DNA of 64,000 nt from Bimastos eiseni (GCA_959347315.1 OY365806.1:24194900-24258899), one strand, 5' to 3'. Shown: positions 12,401-46,826, counted from the stretch's first letter. The notes: generated by a model not told the origin, from the letters alone. Numbers and translations: made by a program.

Positions 12401-13188
12401 CCATTGCTAGATTGAATCTAGTGAATAAATAACAATTGCAAAAACAATGTGTTAGGGCTTTCTGATACCTTGGGAGCAAGGGTTAAGAACATTAAAGGTG
12501 TTTAGAGTGCTAGTTGTTGTAGATGGCTTTGTGAGCTTGTTGATGTAATTCTTCAATGCCTAGAGAGTTATTTGGCACCTGTAGTTAGTGATTGTATGTA
12601 AAGTATTCTTGTGACAATTGCTTCTTATAAAAATGGTTGTCTGAATTATGTTGTACTCTATGTTTATTAGTGTTCTGTTAAATTATCGAAGGCTTAACAT
12701 CTCTTTGGTTTTTCTTCTAAGCACGGATCGTTGTCCTTCTGGTTAATGCGTCAATATTTGTTGACTTTTTATGAAAACTTGTCTTATTATTTATTAGGTT
12801 TCCATTGTTATGTCATTGGTTTAGTCTTGAGATTCTGAAGCAATAGAACTGTACTTCTGATGTTACCTTGAGTGTGTGTCAGAGCATTCATCAGGAAAGT
12901 TATAAGAGAATTATTAAATTGTCCTGATGACTATTTCAGCAATGAAGAAAATTGAATATTCTTTTTGAATTAAACGAGGCACCGCTGTTTGACAGGGTAA
13001 AGAAATCTCCTTTGGCCAAGGCGCCATGCAGTGATGACGTGCCAATCCTTCTGTCACCGCTCAGTGACAGTGAACCAAGTCCAACCAGTTCAACCACTAA
13101 CATCAAAAAGCGAGTGAAGAAATCGACGCACACCACTCGATCTAAGAGAAAGAAGTTTGGTCCTTCCGATCCACCCATCTACTGGTGA
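259..13188 (+). CDS. 3' part of a large nuclear protein gene, possibly ELYS/AHCTF1-like (9 exons, 5' end outside window)
   Basis: Nine exons join with matching phases: 259-452, 1646-1850, 2661-2782, 3980-4372, 5609-7539, 9504-9581, 10016-10313, 11401-11611 and 12948-13188 (TGA stop). They give about 1,220 residues; the 5' part lies left of the window. The protein is hydrophilic, rich in Ser, Arg, Pro and Glu, with no membrane segment. Visible motifs, in order: LLQTPPVTRRK near the start; LRFMEPLGSPVTAR in exon 2; DAPMDV in exons 3 and 8; about 15 RRRS(V/L)RSP(G/S)R repeats in exon 5; the AT-hook-like KPRSPGRPTKSRS in exon 7; FVFSPP in exons 7 and 8; and a basic C-terminus. ELYS, which recruits the Nup107-160 complex to chromatin, has a long disordered tail with an AT-hook and similar TPPV and SILK-like motifs, so this is my best guess. 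It is recalled resemblance, not an alignment. Another AT-hook or mitotic chromatin protein is possible. The gene structure is much surer than the name. Confidence 0.8.
1200..1397 (-). repeat. tRNA-derived SINE, copy 1 (intron 1 of the ELYS-like gene)
   Basis: On the minus strand it begins with a tRNA-like head: GTGGCCAAGCGGTTAGAGCG resembles an A box, and GCGGGATCGACTCTC lies at the B-box position. The body ends near GGGCGATGTC. Close relatives lie at 19776-19960 and 49411-49620. Confidence 0.7.
1646..1850 (+). CDS. exon 2 in window of the ELYS-like gene
   Basis: Acceptor GAGTAG|GG, donor GATAG|GTCTGT. It begins with two bases that complete the split codon (Gly). It encodes KLKTLRFMEPLGSPVTAR and a basic stretch. 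Confidence 0.75.
2661..2782 (+). CDS. exon 3 in window of the ELYS-like gene
   Basis: Acceptor TATATTTAG|T, donor ACAAAG|GTAAAT. The junction codon AG+T gives Ser. It encodes a short acidic segment with DAPMDVENEVTFNL. Confidence 0.75.
3980..4372 (+). CDS. exon 4 in window of the ELYS-like gene
   Basis: Acceptor TTTGTTAG|TG, donor TTACCAG|GTGAAT. The junction codon G+TG gives Val. The encoded segment is acidic and Ser-rich, with DEMDVDEVANG and DSEDELEVEKG, typical of disordered nuclear proteins. Confidence 0.78.
5609..7539 (+). CDS. exon 5: Arg/Ser-Pro tandem repeat exon of the ELYS-like gene
   Basis: A 1,931-base exon with acceptor TTGCTGTAG|GT and donor GAAGAG|GTTGGC. It encodes about 15 copies of a (S/T)TRRRS(V/L)RSP(G/S)R motif separated by acidic linkers. 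The units between about 5950 and 6420 are near-identical and spaced 114, 111, 111 and 108 bases apart, so they are a recent in-frame tandem expansion; those further 3' are diverged. Thirteen copies keep S-P-x-R, which fits the CDK site consensus. The exon is open for its whole length, and the flanking phases agree with exons 4 and 6. Confidence 0.88.
7540..9503 (+). other. intron 5 of the ELYS-like gene, carrying a TIR element and a degenerate tandem repeat
   Basis: No coding signal here. It contains the inverted-repeat element at 7730-8993 and, around 9025-9140, four to five degenerate tandem copies of a unit of about 27 bases resembling GATTACCTTTATTTGCATGG. Confidence 0.6.
7730..8993. mobile_element. 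DNA transposon remnant or MITE with 16-bp terminal inverted repeats
   Basis: ATCATTGACTAGGGAT at 7730-7745 is matched by its exact reverse complement at 8978-8993. The right subterminal part (8908-8975) has short repeats such as ACTCG and TACT, as is common next to hAT-like termini. I see no transposase and no clear target-site duplication, so the class is open. Confidence 0.45.
9504..9581 (+). CDS. exon 6 of the ELYS-like gene
   Basis: A 78-base, 26-codon exon, phase 0 at both ends. Acceptor TATATAG|ACT, donor ACACGG|GTGAGT. It encodes TGKRQTPRISQTILLSLQ and a basic tail. Exact phase match with both neighbours supports it despite its size. Confidence 0.75.
10016..10313 (+). CDS. exon 7: AT-hook-like exon of the ELYS-like gene
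   Basis: Acceptor TTTTTTTAG|AGT, donor AGTAAAG|GTAATC. It encodes KPRSPGRPTKSRS around 10103-10141, with the Gly-Arg-Pro core of AT-hooks flanked by basic residues. It ends with GPLFVFSPPFFLDGSK. The FVFSPP motif recurs in exon 8. Confidence 0.78.
11401..11611 (+). CDS. exon 8 of the ELYS-like gene
   Basis: Acceptor CTATTTTTAG|AT, donor CCAAGAG|GTTGGA. The junction codon G+AT gives Asp, producing DAPMDVVEEP, a second copy of the exon 3 motif. It then encodes SAFVFSPPHTRLRD and ends in KPGRRMKATKR. The donor lies 15 bases upstream of a piggyBac TTAA end. Confidence 0.8.
11627..12486 (+). mobile_element. degenerate piggyBac-like transposon in intron 8
   Basis: It is bounded by TTAA at 11627-11630 and 12483-12486. 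The ends are TTAACCCGTTTGCTGCC on the left and, read inward on the other strand, TTAACCCTTGCTCCC. TTAACCC termini and TTAA target duplication are hallmarks of piggyBac. A 19-base subterminal motif (ATTAGCGGCACTCGTCAT, then ACTAGCGGTGCTTGTCAT) is repeated inside the left end. The 860-bp element carries only an N-terminal transposase fragment and cannot be autonomous. Confidence 0.8.
11990..12315 (+). pseudogene. piggyBac transposase N-terminal fragment, frameshifted
   Basis: An acidic opening (EDSDYCKYDSDISYDGSGDE) is followed by QWQRCSGYMPSVPT, then a frameshift in the T-run at about 12242-12249, then ELFFYEDLMNHI in another frame. PiggyBac transposases have an acidic N-terminus and an ELFF...L...I motif at the start of the dimerisation domain. 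The DDE catalytic core is absent, so this is a broken fragment. Confidence 0.72.
12948..13188 (+). CDS. terminal exon 9 of the ELYS-like gene
   Basis: The acceptor is the second AG (12946-12947). The stronger-looking AG at 12938-12939 would put a TGA in frame, whereas the second keeps phase: AG+A gives Arg. It encodes LNILFELNEAPLFDRVKK, a Ser/Pro-rich segment and a basic tail ending in DPPIYW, then TGA at 13186-13188. Confidence 0.75.
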
Positions 13189-14875
13189 TGAATCAACTGA
13201 GCAGCTGCTAAAAGAAGGAGACTGATTTGCTTTTCTTGGACATGTTACTGATTAATAGAATGGCTGTTTTATTGAAAATAAAATATCGTCTTTGAACATG
13301 GTTGATTAAAGACTTATAAAATGACCACATTTGTTTTTAAGGTAATATATTCTTTTAAAATGGTTTAATTTCAACCTTGTCATTGTCTTTATTCTTTACT
13401 TCCTGTTCATCTGCCTGTTACTTGTTCTTGTTATCTATCAACTGTATGCTATCTTCTCATTATGAAAGTTTCTTCATTGTATCCACTTATTGATGTGCTC
13501 TGTTGCAAATCATATCGAACATAAAACCCTTGGACTACTGTCATAATGTGATGATATGACCTAACTGAGCAATTGATGATTTTCTATCATTACCAAGATG
13601 ATTCCAAGTGATTCCAGTCTTCTGTCTGTTCTATTATTGCTACTGGATGATGGTGATTGGTATTTGCAGTATTGTTATTATTACATGTATTATTATTAAT
13701 TGTTATTATTGCTGTCTTCATCTTGAATCTATCAGTTTTATAAAATTGTGTCAAGGCACTGTGCAAAGGATTGCATTCTTTTTCTTTATTTACATTTTGA
13801 TTCCAGCTCAAGTTTGCTGTTTATGTTATTTAAGCCATTGCTTTGCCTGAAATACATTTAGGTCAAGTAGATCTGTAACATGGAGGATGAGTTACACATC
13901 TGTAACTGATCATATTAAGATTGGGCTTAGAATTATTTGCGTCAAATGTGCTTTGGGTTATTGACAGGCAGGTCATGTTAATTGAAGTGACAGCTAGGTT
14001 TTCGTTGAATTTGGCTTAGTTTAAGGTAGATTTCAGAAGCACACTGAAGTAAGAACTGCTTTATTAATTATGGTAATAGTTCAAATAGTTGGTGAACTGT
14101 TGTGTTTTCTGATTGGATTTTCAGGGGATAAAAGGTTTGTTGCATTGCCTGTTAAAACAGATTGAAGTGATTTGAACAGAGAAACTGATTCAAGTCTTAT
14201 AGTTCCATAGAGTGCAGAATTTAAACTTGATTTCTCTGTGACATGCTTTTTTTGTGTCATGTTTGTCCAACTAATAATAATAATTTAGTTTGGTGAATTG
14301 TGTACTTAAAAGGCTTGCAAAGGGCTGTATAAATGCATAGCAAAGACTTTTAAAAAGGGTTTTGAGAAATGTGATCTTCAAGTGTTACACTTTTGACTAA
14401 AATTTGAGTAATTTTTATGTAGTTCCAACGTTTTAGTGCTATAGTTTGCAATAACATGCATTCTTTTGTGTTGTCATGATGTCCATTCATTTTGTTATAA
14501 CTGAATAGAACGCCTATAATGGTCAACTTATGATACCATAGTTTCTGAAAGACTTCGATTGCTTGGGCTGCGTGAGTGTCATTATGACTATTGGAGGAAT
14601 GGCTGTTCCTGGAGCAATCAATCATTTCCTGTTGGAAATTACGTTGAAGCCAGTAATGAATGACAAGAACAATGATCAGACATTGTGTTTTTAAAGCAAA
14701 GCACATATAATTGGAGACAGGGCGGTTTGTTTCATCATCACATGTCAAGCTTTTAAACTGCACGGAAGTAATTTGTTCTCTGGATAAATGAAGAATTAGC
14801 TCTTGGCAGGCTACTAAACAGATAGTGTCTGACGTTTAGACTCTTGTCGTGTCATCGAAGTGGCACTGGTTAACG
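13189..14875. other. intergenic region between two convergent genes
   Basis: AT-rich sequence with a short ATT-rich run near 13668-13710. It holds the 3' end of the ELYS-like gene and, on the minus strand, the presumed 3' UTR of the precursor gene. The nearest AATAAA on the minus strand is at 14060-14065, about 810 bases past that stop codon. No other gene seen. Confidence 0.5.
13277..13282 (+). terminator. AATAAA polyadenylation signal of the ELYS-like gene
   Basis: A canonical AATAAA 89 bases after the stop codon, followed by T-rich sequence. It implies a short 3' UTR. Confidence 0.6.
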
Positions 14876-38216
<23,341 letters not shown>

Positions 38217-38791
38217 CTTCGCTTCAGGCGGGACTCTGTCCAAAAGCATAAAAACATAAGCCCCGTTGAGGAGTCTGCTATTCCATTGTGTAATCTTGTA
38301 AATTCTATTTTACTGGTTGCTTGATTGCGAATAATGAAGATGATGACGATTATAAAAGCAATACAAAAAAAATGATAGTGATGATAATAGTAATAAAATA
38401 ATAATAATAATAATAATAACAATAATAAAAACAATAATAATAATACTAATAATAAAATTTAATAATAACAAGAAGAAAAGATAATTACAATAACGTAATA
38501 ATAGCAATTATTTCTCTTTTCGTGTTTAAACTAAGAACAATAAATCTCGTCCATAAATAGACGATCACAGATGCATAGGTCTCTGAATTTGTTATGAGGT
38601 GAAGAAGGACTAATATCCAGCCACCCAGCCATGGGGCATTAGTCCGTCACGAGGTTCTACGTATGACTGTTTGCGACCGGAGGGATCGGTTGACGCTCAT
38701 CCACTTAGAGCGTCGCCTTCGAGTCGGGACGATCTCTTTCTTATAGAAGATCCACAACCGATGGATTCAAAATGGCGTCATTAGATGGCAT
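38217..38791. other. 5' flank of the precursor gene
   Basis: Presumed promoter and 5' UTR on the minus strand. It has an (AAT)n-rich stretch at about 38390-38470. I cannot place a transcription start or a TATA box with confidence. Confidence 0.4.
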
Positions 38792-39925
38792 AGAAGAAGA
38801 AGAAGAAGAAGAAGAAGAAGAAGAAGAAGAAGAAGAAGAAGAAGAAGAAGAAGAAGAAGAAGAAGAAGAAGAAAGAAGAAGAAGAAGAAGAAGAAGAAGA
38901 AGAAGAAGAAGAAGAAGAAGAAGAAGAAGGAAGAAGAAGAAGAAGAAGAAGAAGAAGAAGAAGAAGAAAGAAGAAGAAGAAGAAGAAGAAAGAAGAAAAG
39001 AAGAAGAAGAAGAAGAAGAAGAAGAAGAAGAAGAAGAAGAAGAAGAAGAAGAAGAAGAAGAAGAAGAAGAAGAAGAAGAAGAAGAAGAAGAAGAAGAAGA
39101 AGAAGAAGAAGAAGGAAAAGAAGAAGAAGAAGAAGAAGAAGAAGAAGAAAGAAGAAGAAGAAGAAGAAGAAGAAGAAGAAGAAGAAGAAGAAGAAGAAGA
39201 GAAAGAAGAAGAGGAAGAAGAAGAAGAAAGAAGAAGAAGAAGAAGAAGAAGAAGAAGAAGAAAGAAGAAGAAGAAGAAGAAGAAGAAGAAGAAGAAGAAG
39301 AAGAAGAAGAAGGAAGAAGAAAGAAGAAGAAGAAGAAGAAGAAGAAGAAGAAGAAGAAGAAGAAAGAAGAAGAAGAAGAAAGAAGAAGAAGAAGAAGAAA
39401 GAAGAAGAAGAAGAAGAAGAAAGAAGAAGAAGAAGAAGAAGAAGAAGAAGAAGAAGAAAGAAGAAGAAGAAGAAGAAGAAGAGAGAAGAAGAAGAAGAAG
39501 AAGAAGAAGAAGAAGAAGAAGAAGAAGAAGAAGAAGAAGAAAGAAGAAGAAGAAGAAGAAGAAGAAGAAGAAGAAGAAGAAGAAGAAAGAAGAAGAAGAA
39601 GAAGAAGAAGAAGAAGAAGAAGAAGAAGAAGAAGAAGAAGAGAAGAAGAAGAAGAAGAAGAAGAAGAAGAAGAAGAAGAAGAAGAAGAAGAAGAAGAAGA
39701 AGAAGAAGAAAGAAGAAGAAGAAGAAGAAGAAGAAGAAGAAGAAGAAGAAGAAGAAGAAGAAGAAAGAAGAAGAAGAAGAAGAAGAAGAAGAAGAAGAAG
39801 AAAGAAGAAGAAGAAGAAGAAGAAGAAGAAGAAGAAGAAGAAGAAGAAGAAGAAGAAGAAGAAGAAGAAGAAGAAGAAGAAGAAGAAGAAGAAGAAGAAG
39901 AAGAAGAAGAAGAAGAAGAAGAAAA
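38792..39925. repeat. 1.1-kb (GAA)n repeat upstream of the precursor gene
   Basis: About 1,134 bases of GAA with periodic phase slips (AAAG, GGA). No stop codon can arise on either strand in most frames, so roughly 400-codon open frames occur; they are artefacts. Confidence 0.98.
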
Positions 39926-40539
39926 GGACGGCAGAGAAAGGTCTAGGTGTATTTTAGAAGACAATTGACGTAAGAAATGAAGGAGAAAAGGAAACTAAAG
40001 TACTTGTATGACAGATAGGAAGTTAATTATCGTTGAAGAGGACGGTCGAACCAACGCGATTGGAGAGAGTCAATTGCGCAGCTGTGAACACCGGAAACAA
40101 AACTGCTGCACCTGCGGTATTGGTTTCGCTCGAGAGCATAATATATCACATGGCTCGACGTGATGTGATAATTACACAGATCTATTTAGCTGTATACATT
40201 TTATGGAGAATGATCCTAAGAGAGGTTGAACTACGGCGATCAGCGCAATCTCGATATGTCATCTCTCACTCAAATGCCTTAGGCCTCTATGAACATAAAG
40301 TTATCTAAGTTTTAATATCACACGTCATTCATAATCACACAGGTAAGCAAATCGACGTGCGCATCGACGACTGTTTCAAAGGACTACGTACATACAATGT
40401 AGGCCTACAATGTACTAGTACATAAATATATTTGCACTCGCCTAATAACGCTCATAATAAATAAATTACAATTGTTTGCATATGATTATTAGCTTATGTT
40501 TGCGTGAAAACAGGGGTACTTATATGTAGTCAACTCATT

Positions 40540-40860
40540 CATTCTTTATGAGAATTGATTACTGTAACGACGTCTTGACAGAATTTCTAGAGTCCAGACT
40601 CTAGAATCCGTCGGTAGCAGTTGGTCTTCGACAACGCCGCATTGTCTTCTATACGGAGGAACGGATTCTATTCAATATCCTCTTATTTGAAGGATCTGCC
40701 GATATACACAAGAGAGCATTGTGTTGCAGTTATAAGTCAGCCTAGTCGCCGATCAATGCGCTTTGCTGCCTCCAGAGATATACAAGCTCCTTGCTTTCGC
40801 AAATTAATGCCAGCTCATCGAGATTTTTTCGTGCATCGAACTGTCTCTTGAGTTGCCTCT
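40540..40860 (+). pseudogene. possible CR1/L2-like LINE reverse transcriptase fragment
   Basis: GAGAATTGATTACTGTAACG at 40550 encodes RIDYCNDVLTE, like the (R)xDYCNxLL motif in CR1/L2 reverse transcriptases. The following frames are broken and only loosely resemble the usual C-terminal region. Confidence 0.35.
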
Positions 40861-42284
40861 TCCTGCAAGTAGGACAGTGCGAATTGCGTTAAGCTCAGTA
40901 CACATCTCCTGACTTTACAAAGCCTGTTTTTCAGCTAGGCCTATATATATACGCATAGCTATCTATGTAATCAGCGCCGAGAAGGTGATTGTAGGGCGCT
41001 TATATACATGTAGTGGCGTCTACCCCTTCCCTCACCTGGAGTGGAAAAACAAACTCCCCACTTTGATCGACTAATTTATGAGACTCACAAGTCGCTCATA
41101 ACTGTTTTGCAGGTCGTTAAGTCGTCGAAAATCAGCAATCTACCTATAGCTTATAAATGCATGTCCGTCACTTACGGCAAAACGTTTCCAATTTTGGCAG
41201 CAGTGGGAGATTGTTCTCGTAACCCCTAATCTCCCTATATATATAGTCATAATAAATGATACTTCATATATTAATCCATATTTTGCATATTCACACATCT
41301 TTACAATAATTTAAAGGGACGTTTTATATTGAATAGAACTCATCGACTATTTGCGCCTAGGTTTCACACCTTGATGTGTGCGAGACAATTAATTATCGGT
41401 TCACAGGATGATGATGATCATTATTCCTTTGACGAGAACAATTCCTGTGACGCGGCGTCACCCGATCGATTCGTCGTCGTCTCTTTTTATGCCGTCCTCC
41501 TGCGTCCATCCTGCTGCTACTCACGGCATTGATACATTTTCGCACATGAGGCAGAGCACCCAGGGGTTCATCAAGATCAGAGGAAAAGCTTCCCCTCGGG
41601 TCTGTCACCGATCTCTACGGTCAGCGACATCCAGCTGGGGTCACACCCTCTCCCTCCAAACACAAAACCATACGTGTAAATTTATGTGCAAATATTCGTG
41701 TTAGTAAGTCTTCTCTCTCCCATGTTGCGCTGTTGTGATGTTGCGTGCATTATACCGTCATCCGTGGCACGTGATATGACCTAATGCGTCACGTGATTAG
41801 TACATCTCGTAGGTACTGTTTGAGTCGAATTGATCGCGCTTTCATTCTGGTAGTTTTACTCTGTCAGAGGAAGTGGGCTATTTTAGACGAATGCTTTGAT
41901 CCTTCTAATCCTAAAGAATGTGTGGTAATTGGTGGCAAACTGTATTATGAGAGTATTTACTCTTCCTTTTGAGAAATGTGCTCCCTAAGAGCATAGGCCA
42001 ACTGTTCCCTCTGAGCTTAGTGTTCCCTGTACGCATATTGTTCCTTATGAGCAAATATTTTCCAAACGTCATTTGCCAGGAAGCAATCTATTTTAATTAT
42101 TATTTCTTTTGTAATAAAGTTATTAGTTTATTATTTGAGAATATGTTGTTTGACATTTCAACTGATAAGAGCACATTACGATTACAATCAGTGTATGAAC
42201 GGATGATCACGACCTAATACAAGAGTCGAATTTAACTGTATGGCAACGATGCAAGTCTCCCTTTGCGTTCTACGTGTAGTTTAA

Positions 42285-42386
42285 CAACGCAGCAGCCCAG
42301 GGGGAATCGAACCCGCTACTTCTGCTCTGCACGCCAATGTGCAGTCCATTACTCTTCGCCCTCTACCTCACGGCCAAACCAATTTT
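42285..42386 (-). repeat. tRNA-like sequence, second SINE type or tRNA relic
   Basis: On the minus strand TTTGGCCGTGAGGTAGAGGG is A-box-like and GCGGGTTCGATTCCCC is an excellent B box. The stem pairing expected of a functional tRNA is not evident and the middle is too long, so I call it tRNA-derived. Confidence 0.5.
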
Positions 42387-42479
42387 TTCGGTTGTGTCGT
42401 ATAGTTCCTATTATCAAATCAGGTGAAAACGATCTTGGCGGCGGTAGATTAAAAGACGTTGCCTAATGAGTTTAATTGA

Positions 42480-42800
42480 TTTAATCTTTCTTTTGTCACC
42501 AAGCACATTGCTCGTCCCACGTTTCTTTCACGTACTGTTTTATATGATTGAGGAACTGCACTGGCTCCACATCTCTCCTCGAATTCAGTAAAAGCTTTTA
42601 AGTTCTTGAGGCCCGCAGAGACTGGCTCCTCTGTATCTCTGTAATTAATGCACAAACCCACCTCTACCGTCTCTCTCCGTCTCCTCCGATCTTCACCTCT
42701 TTGTTATCGGGCAAGGGCTGCTATGGCACAGCCTCGTGTTTTTGTTATTATGGACACTTCCTCTTGAATTGATCTCATCTGCTCTATGACACTGGCAATG
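42480..42800 (+). pseudogene. CR1/L2-like LINE ORF2 C-terminal fragment
   Basis: Translation across frames gives IEELHWLHISPRIQ, LAPLYLC, CTNPPLPSLSVSSDLH and LLLWTLPLELI. These parallel the LHWLP..RI, YL..L, RSLRSSD and LWN.LP..LR blocks of CR1/L2 elements. Frameshifts and stops make it dead. Confidence 0.55.
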
Positions 42801-43059
42801 GTCTCTTCCGTATGCCCCAAGACGTCTCTATTTCCTCGGTCTCCTACATTGAAAGCACAGTTACGCTAAACAAAATGTTCAAATGCTCAAATGCGATAAA
42901 ATTAATAGGAAATCAAAAGGCAACACACATCTATGAGAAAAGAGACCTGCAACGAGAGGTTTCAATCAGTGGAACTGACACGCAGGAACTTCGCAGCTAC
43001 AGTGCAGCTCATTATGCATTTTATAAACCAATTTATCTAAACTTGTCGACACCATAATG

Positions 43060-46000
43060 ATTGGTTGTTCCTAGTAGGCCTATTATCAAGAAATGCCTTC
43101 GCAACGTTTTCAGAAGTAGATTTGTGAAAATACTTCCATTCCATACTTAATTTGACTAAAATTTACGTTGTTTGTAGTTGGTGTTGTCCTTGATCCGTGA
43201 TTTATCGAATAGGATAGTTTTGCAGAAGTTTCTTGCTTGAAAAAAGCCAATCACTACACGTACGTCGCAAATTGCATGCTCTACTGTTTGCATGTTTATC
43301 AATTTCATGATCTGACGAAAGATCCAGCGATGCACCTTTCGACTGCATCAACTCTTTCGTAAATATTTGTCTGAATTCCTCGGCTATCCCAACAAAAGCA
43401 TTGTTGCTGTATTAGCCCATTTAGAATTTGTGTTTGCGCTGTGCATTGCTACATTACGAGTGCAATGTGGTTTTGTCGATTCTTTCATGGCATCAAAAAT
43501 AACACAACAGTCACCTTATGACTCATCCCGTCTGATTTCCTGACTCATGCTGCTGGGCATAATATATGCGTATAGGACGGCAATTGAATGTCTAATCGGA
43601 ATACATATAATAGCAACTGGAACAGATTGAATCAAAGGAACCTGTCTTAAGAGATCTTGAAGTTAAAAAAATTTGTCAACAACTCCAGAAGGCAGAAAAT
43701 CATATGTATCAGGCTTCTATGCTATCACTTCTCTGGCCCAGTATATAGATCAAACTCTTTATTAAAAGTTCTTTCAAGCACTTTAACTGCTCTAAAATAC
43801 TCGCAACTCACATATCCTGTGCTCTACCTGATCGTCCTTCTGACCTAAAATCAACCTGTTCCATAATTACTATGCATCTTGAATCCTGTATCAGATTAAA
43901 ATTGTTGCACCTCAATTCACGGACAATCTCCCGAAAATTATTAGAACCTCCTGTCGTTGACTTAACGTCATCCGTCGGTCCTAAGGCTGCCGTTAAATAT
44001 TAAAGCCCAACCTATTCAAGAAATCTGACTACGATCCCCATCTAATCAGTCGTCTTCTGTAGTTGCAGTTTAACAAAACTGAGTGAAAACCAGGATCATT
44101 AACGTCGCCCTCCTTCTTTATCCCGGTTTGGGACTGACACTGCCAGAGTGCAAACAGTGGTGAGTTATCAAGTCATATTCCGATATGTCTGGAGTTAAAT
44201 ACACGACCCACCGTCTCAGTTCCTTTGATCTTTCTCCCGTTGGTCTTCTGCCAATTAGATCTTGCTCTTCATCGGTACTACAACCTCTCTGACTTGACTC
44301 AGCGCTTTGATTAATTTCCTGTGCTAGGTTTTTGGGTATATTGATTACAAGTAGGCTTACAATAATAATGTTGATCTATACGAGAATAGCCTACAATAGT
44401 TTACGTCAGCCTGACTCCGAAACTGCTCGCTTTCTGACAGTGCCAGTCCAAAGCCAATGGAAACGGAGGAGGGCGACGCTAATCGTTTTTATTATGACAC
44501 AGTGTTGTTAAACAGTAACTAACCAACATCAGTATGATTGGCCAGAAAATACAATACTCCATTATACGTCCACAGTACTCATCTAAAAACAATGGAAACC
44601 GTAAACGCCGAATCAAGCATGCGCGCGAGTCTGCGCGCGTCAGTACATGTACGCATGACCTATAGCAACGAGTGACAGCCGATGAACAATTCTTCCCTTA
44701 ATTCATTTCATATTCGATTAAATCAACGCCTTCTCGTGCGTCCTCAACTAAATAGATTTAATGCTGCGCTGTGGACATTATAACAGAACAAGCGATAGAC
44801 GCAGCGGTGCATTCGGCAGAATAACTCGGTTGAAAGCTGGCGTTACTATACAGAAGTTGGTCGACATTAGCGGATGATGCGTCTGCATTTACGATTCAAT
44901 GCATCTCTCTCTCTCTGTCGATCGACTACATTTTATGTAGTCTCTCCCTGTTATGCCTCGCAGATCCATCGTCGCTTCGGGGATAATAGTTTCTGCAGCC
45001 GTATTTTTATTTTTGAAACAATGCACGATTTGTCTACCGAACACCTCGCTACGTCACGCCTTTGATCGGATAGAGGAGGAGGGGGCAGACGTGTGTTTAA
45101 ACAGCGCATGGATGCAATTTGCTGCTTAACATTTCCAGCGACAGACGCCAGAATCCGTGACAAAGCATTCGATCAATTGATGCAGAGAACAAAACATGCG
45201 TTAACGATGACGTTGTCACTGAGATATGAGTCGTCGCTTGCTTGACCCTGTAAGAGATGATGAGCCACTGACCAGCGTAGCAAATTGGTCTGCTTTGAAT
45301 CTTGAATGAAATGCTGCAGGAGGGAAGAAGATACATTTTGGAAGCAGATAAAAGCAAGCAAGAGCAGATAAAATCAGCCAAAGATAAAAGCAGGTAAAAG
45401 CAGACGAAACGAGACTAAAGCAGATAAAAGCAGATTAATGCAGATGGAAGCGGAATAGCCGATAGAAACCTTTAGAAGCCAGTTACATTGTAATTGTGTC
45501 TTCCAACATGTCTTCTACGTTATTTGCTACTTTGTATACTGTTGATCGTCAGATCGGTTATAACGTTTGTCTATGTAATCCAAGCGAGGATGTAGGTCTT
45601 ATGCATAATTAATTATGTGCAAATTTCCTTCGTCCTTTCGTTCCGTCCGATGACCACCATCACCAACGATTTGCTCCGTAGCACCATTCATTCTCCTCTG
45701 ACGTAGCCCAGGATTCTAACCTTGTTTTCAACCCGACCAAAACATCTGACTGTTGCGGATTTTCATTTGGTGTAGACTGAACTCCTTGGCGCAGCATTTT
45801 GGGGGTGCTGAGAAACTTCGAAGGTTCGCATTCACACTCTAATGTATACATGGAAGTCGTCTTCGATATTCCGCTTCACAGAAAACGGCAGCCTCGGAAG
45901 CAATCGGCGGTGAAAAGAAATCGAGGACGGAGATAACTCGTACGTATAGGCCCACATGTACGTCAAAACGATGGCTGGTCGAAGCCAAGCAAGAAATTCA

Positions 46001-46200
46001 TCACATGAAAGAAATTAATGCTAAGGAGATGCATTGGTGCGACGTTAAGAATCTCGCTTAGAAATTCACAAGTCAAAGATAATGATAAATTTTATCATTC
46101 GGTTTTAGTCAGTCGTCAACGCTGCTACTTGTCTAAAAAAGTTTGACCACGTCACATCCACGGTACAAGATGACCTTCAATGGCCCAGAATGATCGAGCG
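43060..46200. other. region without recognised gene
   Basis: I see only a degenerate AGCAGATAAA-type tandem repeat of about 11 bp at 45345-45455. All open frames are short and lack recognisable motifs. Confidence 0.4.
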
Positions 46201-46351
46201 TCAAACTCAAACACTACATCCGGGTGGATAAATGTCAGTACGACTACACACGACCCTACCTTGCAATAAACACCATATGCATGCATACATACATGTTGGA
46301 AAATGACACAATCTTAGTTATATATATATATGCATGTATAGACATGCATCG

Positions 46352-46522
46352 TAGTACATACATACACGCATACATACATACATACATACATACATACATA
46401 CATACATACATACATACATACATACATACATACATACATACATACATACATACATACATACATACATACATACATACGTACATACATACATACATGCATA
46501 CATATATACATATATGCATGCA

Positions 46523-46556
<34 letters not shown>

Positions 46557-46568
46557 CATATATGCATG

Positions 46569-46600
<32 letters not shown>

Positions 46601-46725
46601 CATATATGCATGCATACATACATACATACATACATACATACATACATACATACATACATACATACATTCATATATACATACATACATACATACATACATA
46701 CATACATACATACATACATTCATAT

Positions 46726-46756
<31 letters not shown>

Positions 46757-46826
46757 CATACATACATGCATACATATATACATACATACATATATACATA
46801 CATGCATACATACATACATACATACA
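46352..46826. repeat. (CATA)n microsatellite
   Basis: About 475 bases of CATA with ATATATG interruptions. Open frames on both strands (Tyr-Ile-His-Thr or Cys-Met-Tyr-Val repeats) are artefacts. Confidence 0.97.

Noticed and set aside
14350..14763. 137-codon minus-strand frame
   Set aside because: It lies in the presumed 3' UTR of the precursor gene, with AT-rich composition and no motif.
38741..39968. Open frames of about 400 codons on both strands in the GAA tract
   Set aside because: GAA/TTC triplets rarely produce stops; products are runs of single amino acids and change with every phase slip.
42285..42386. Functional tRNA gene
   Set aside because: Good B box but abnormal A-to-B spacing and no convincing cloverleaf stems.
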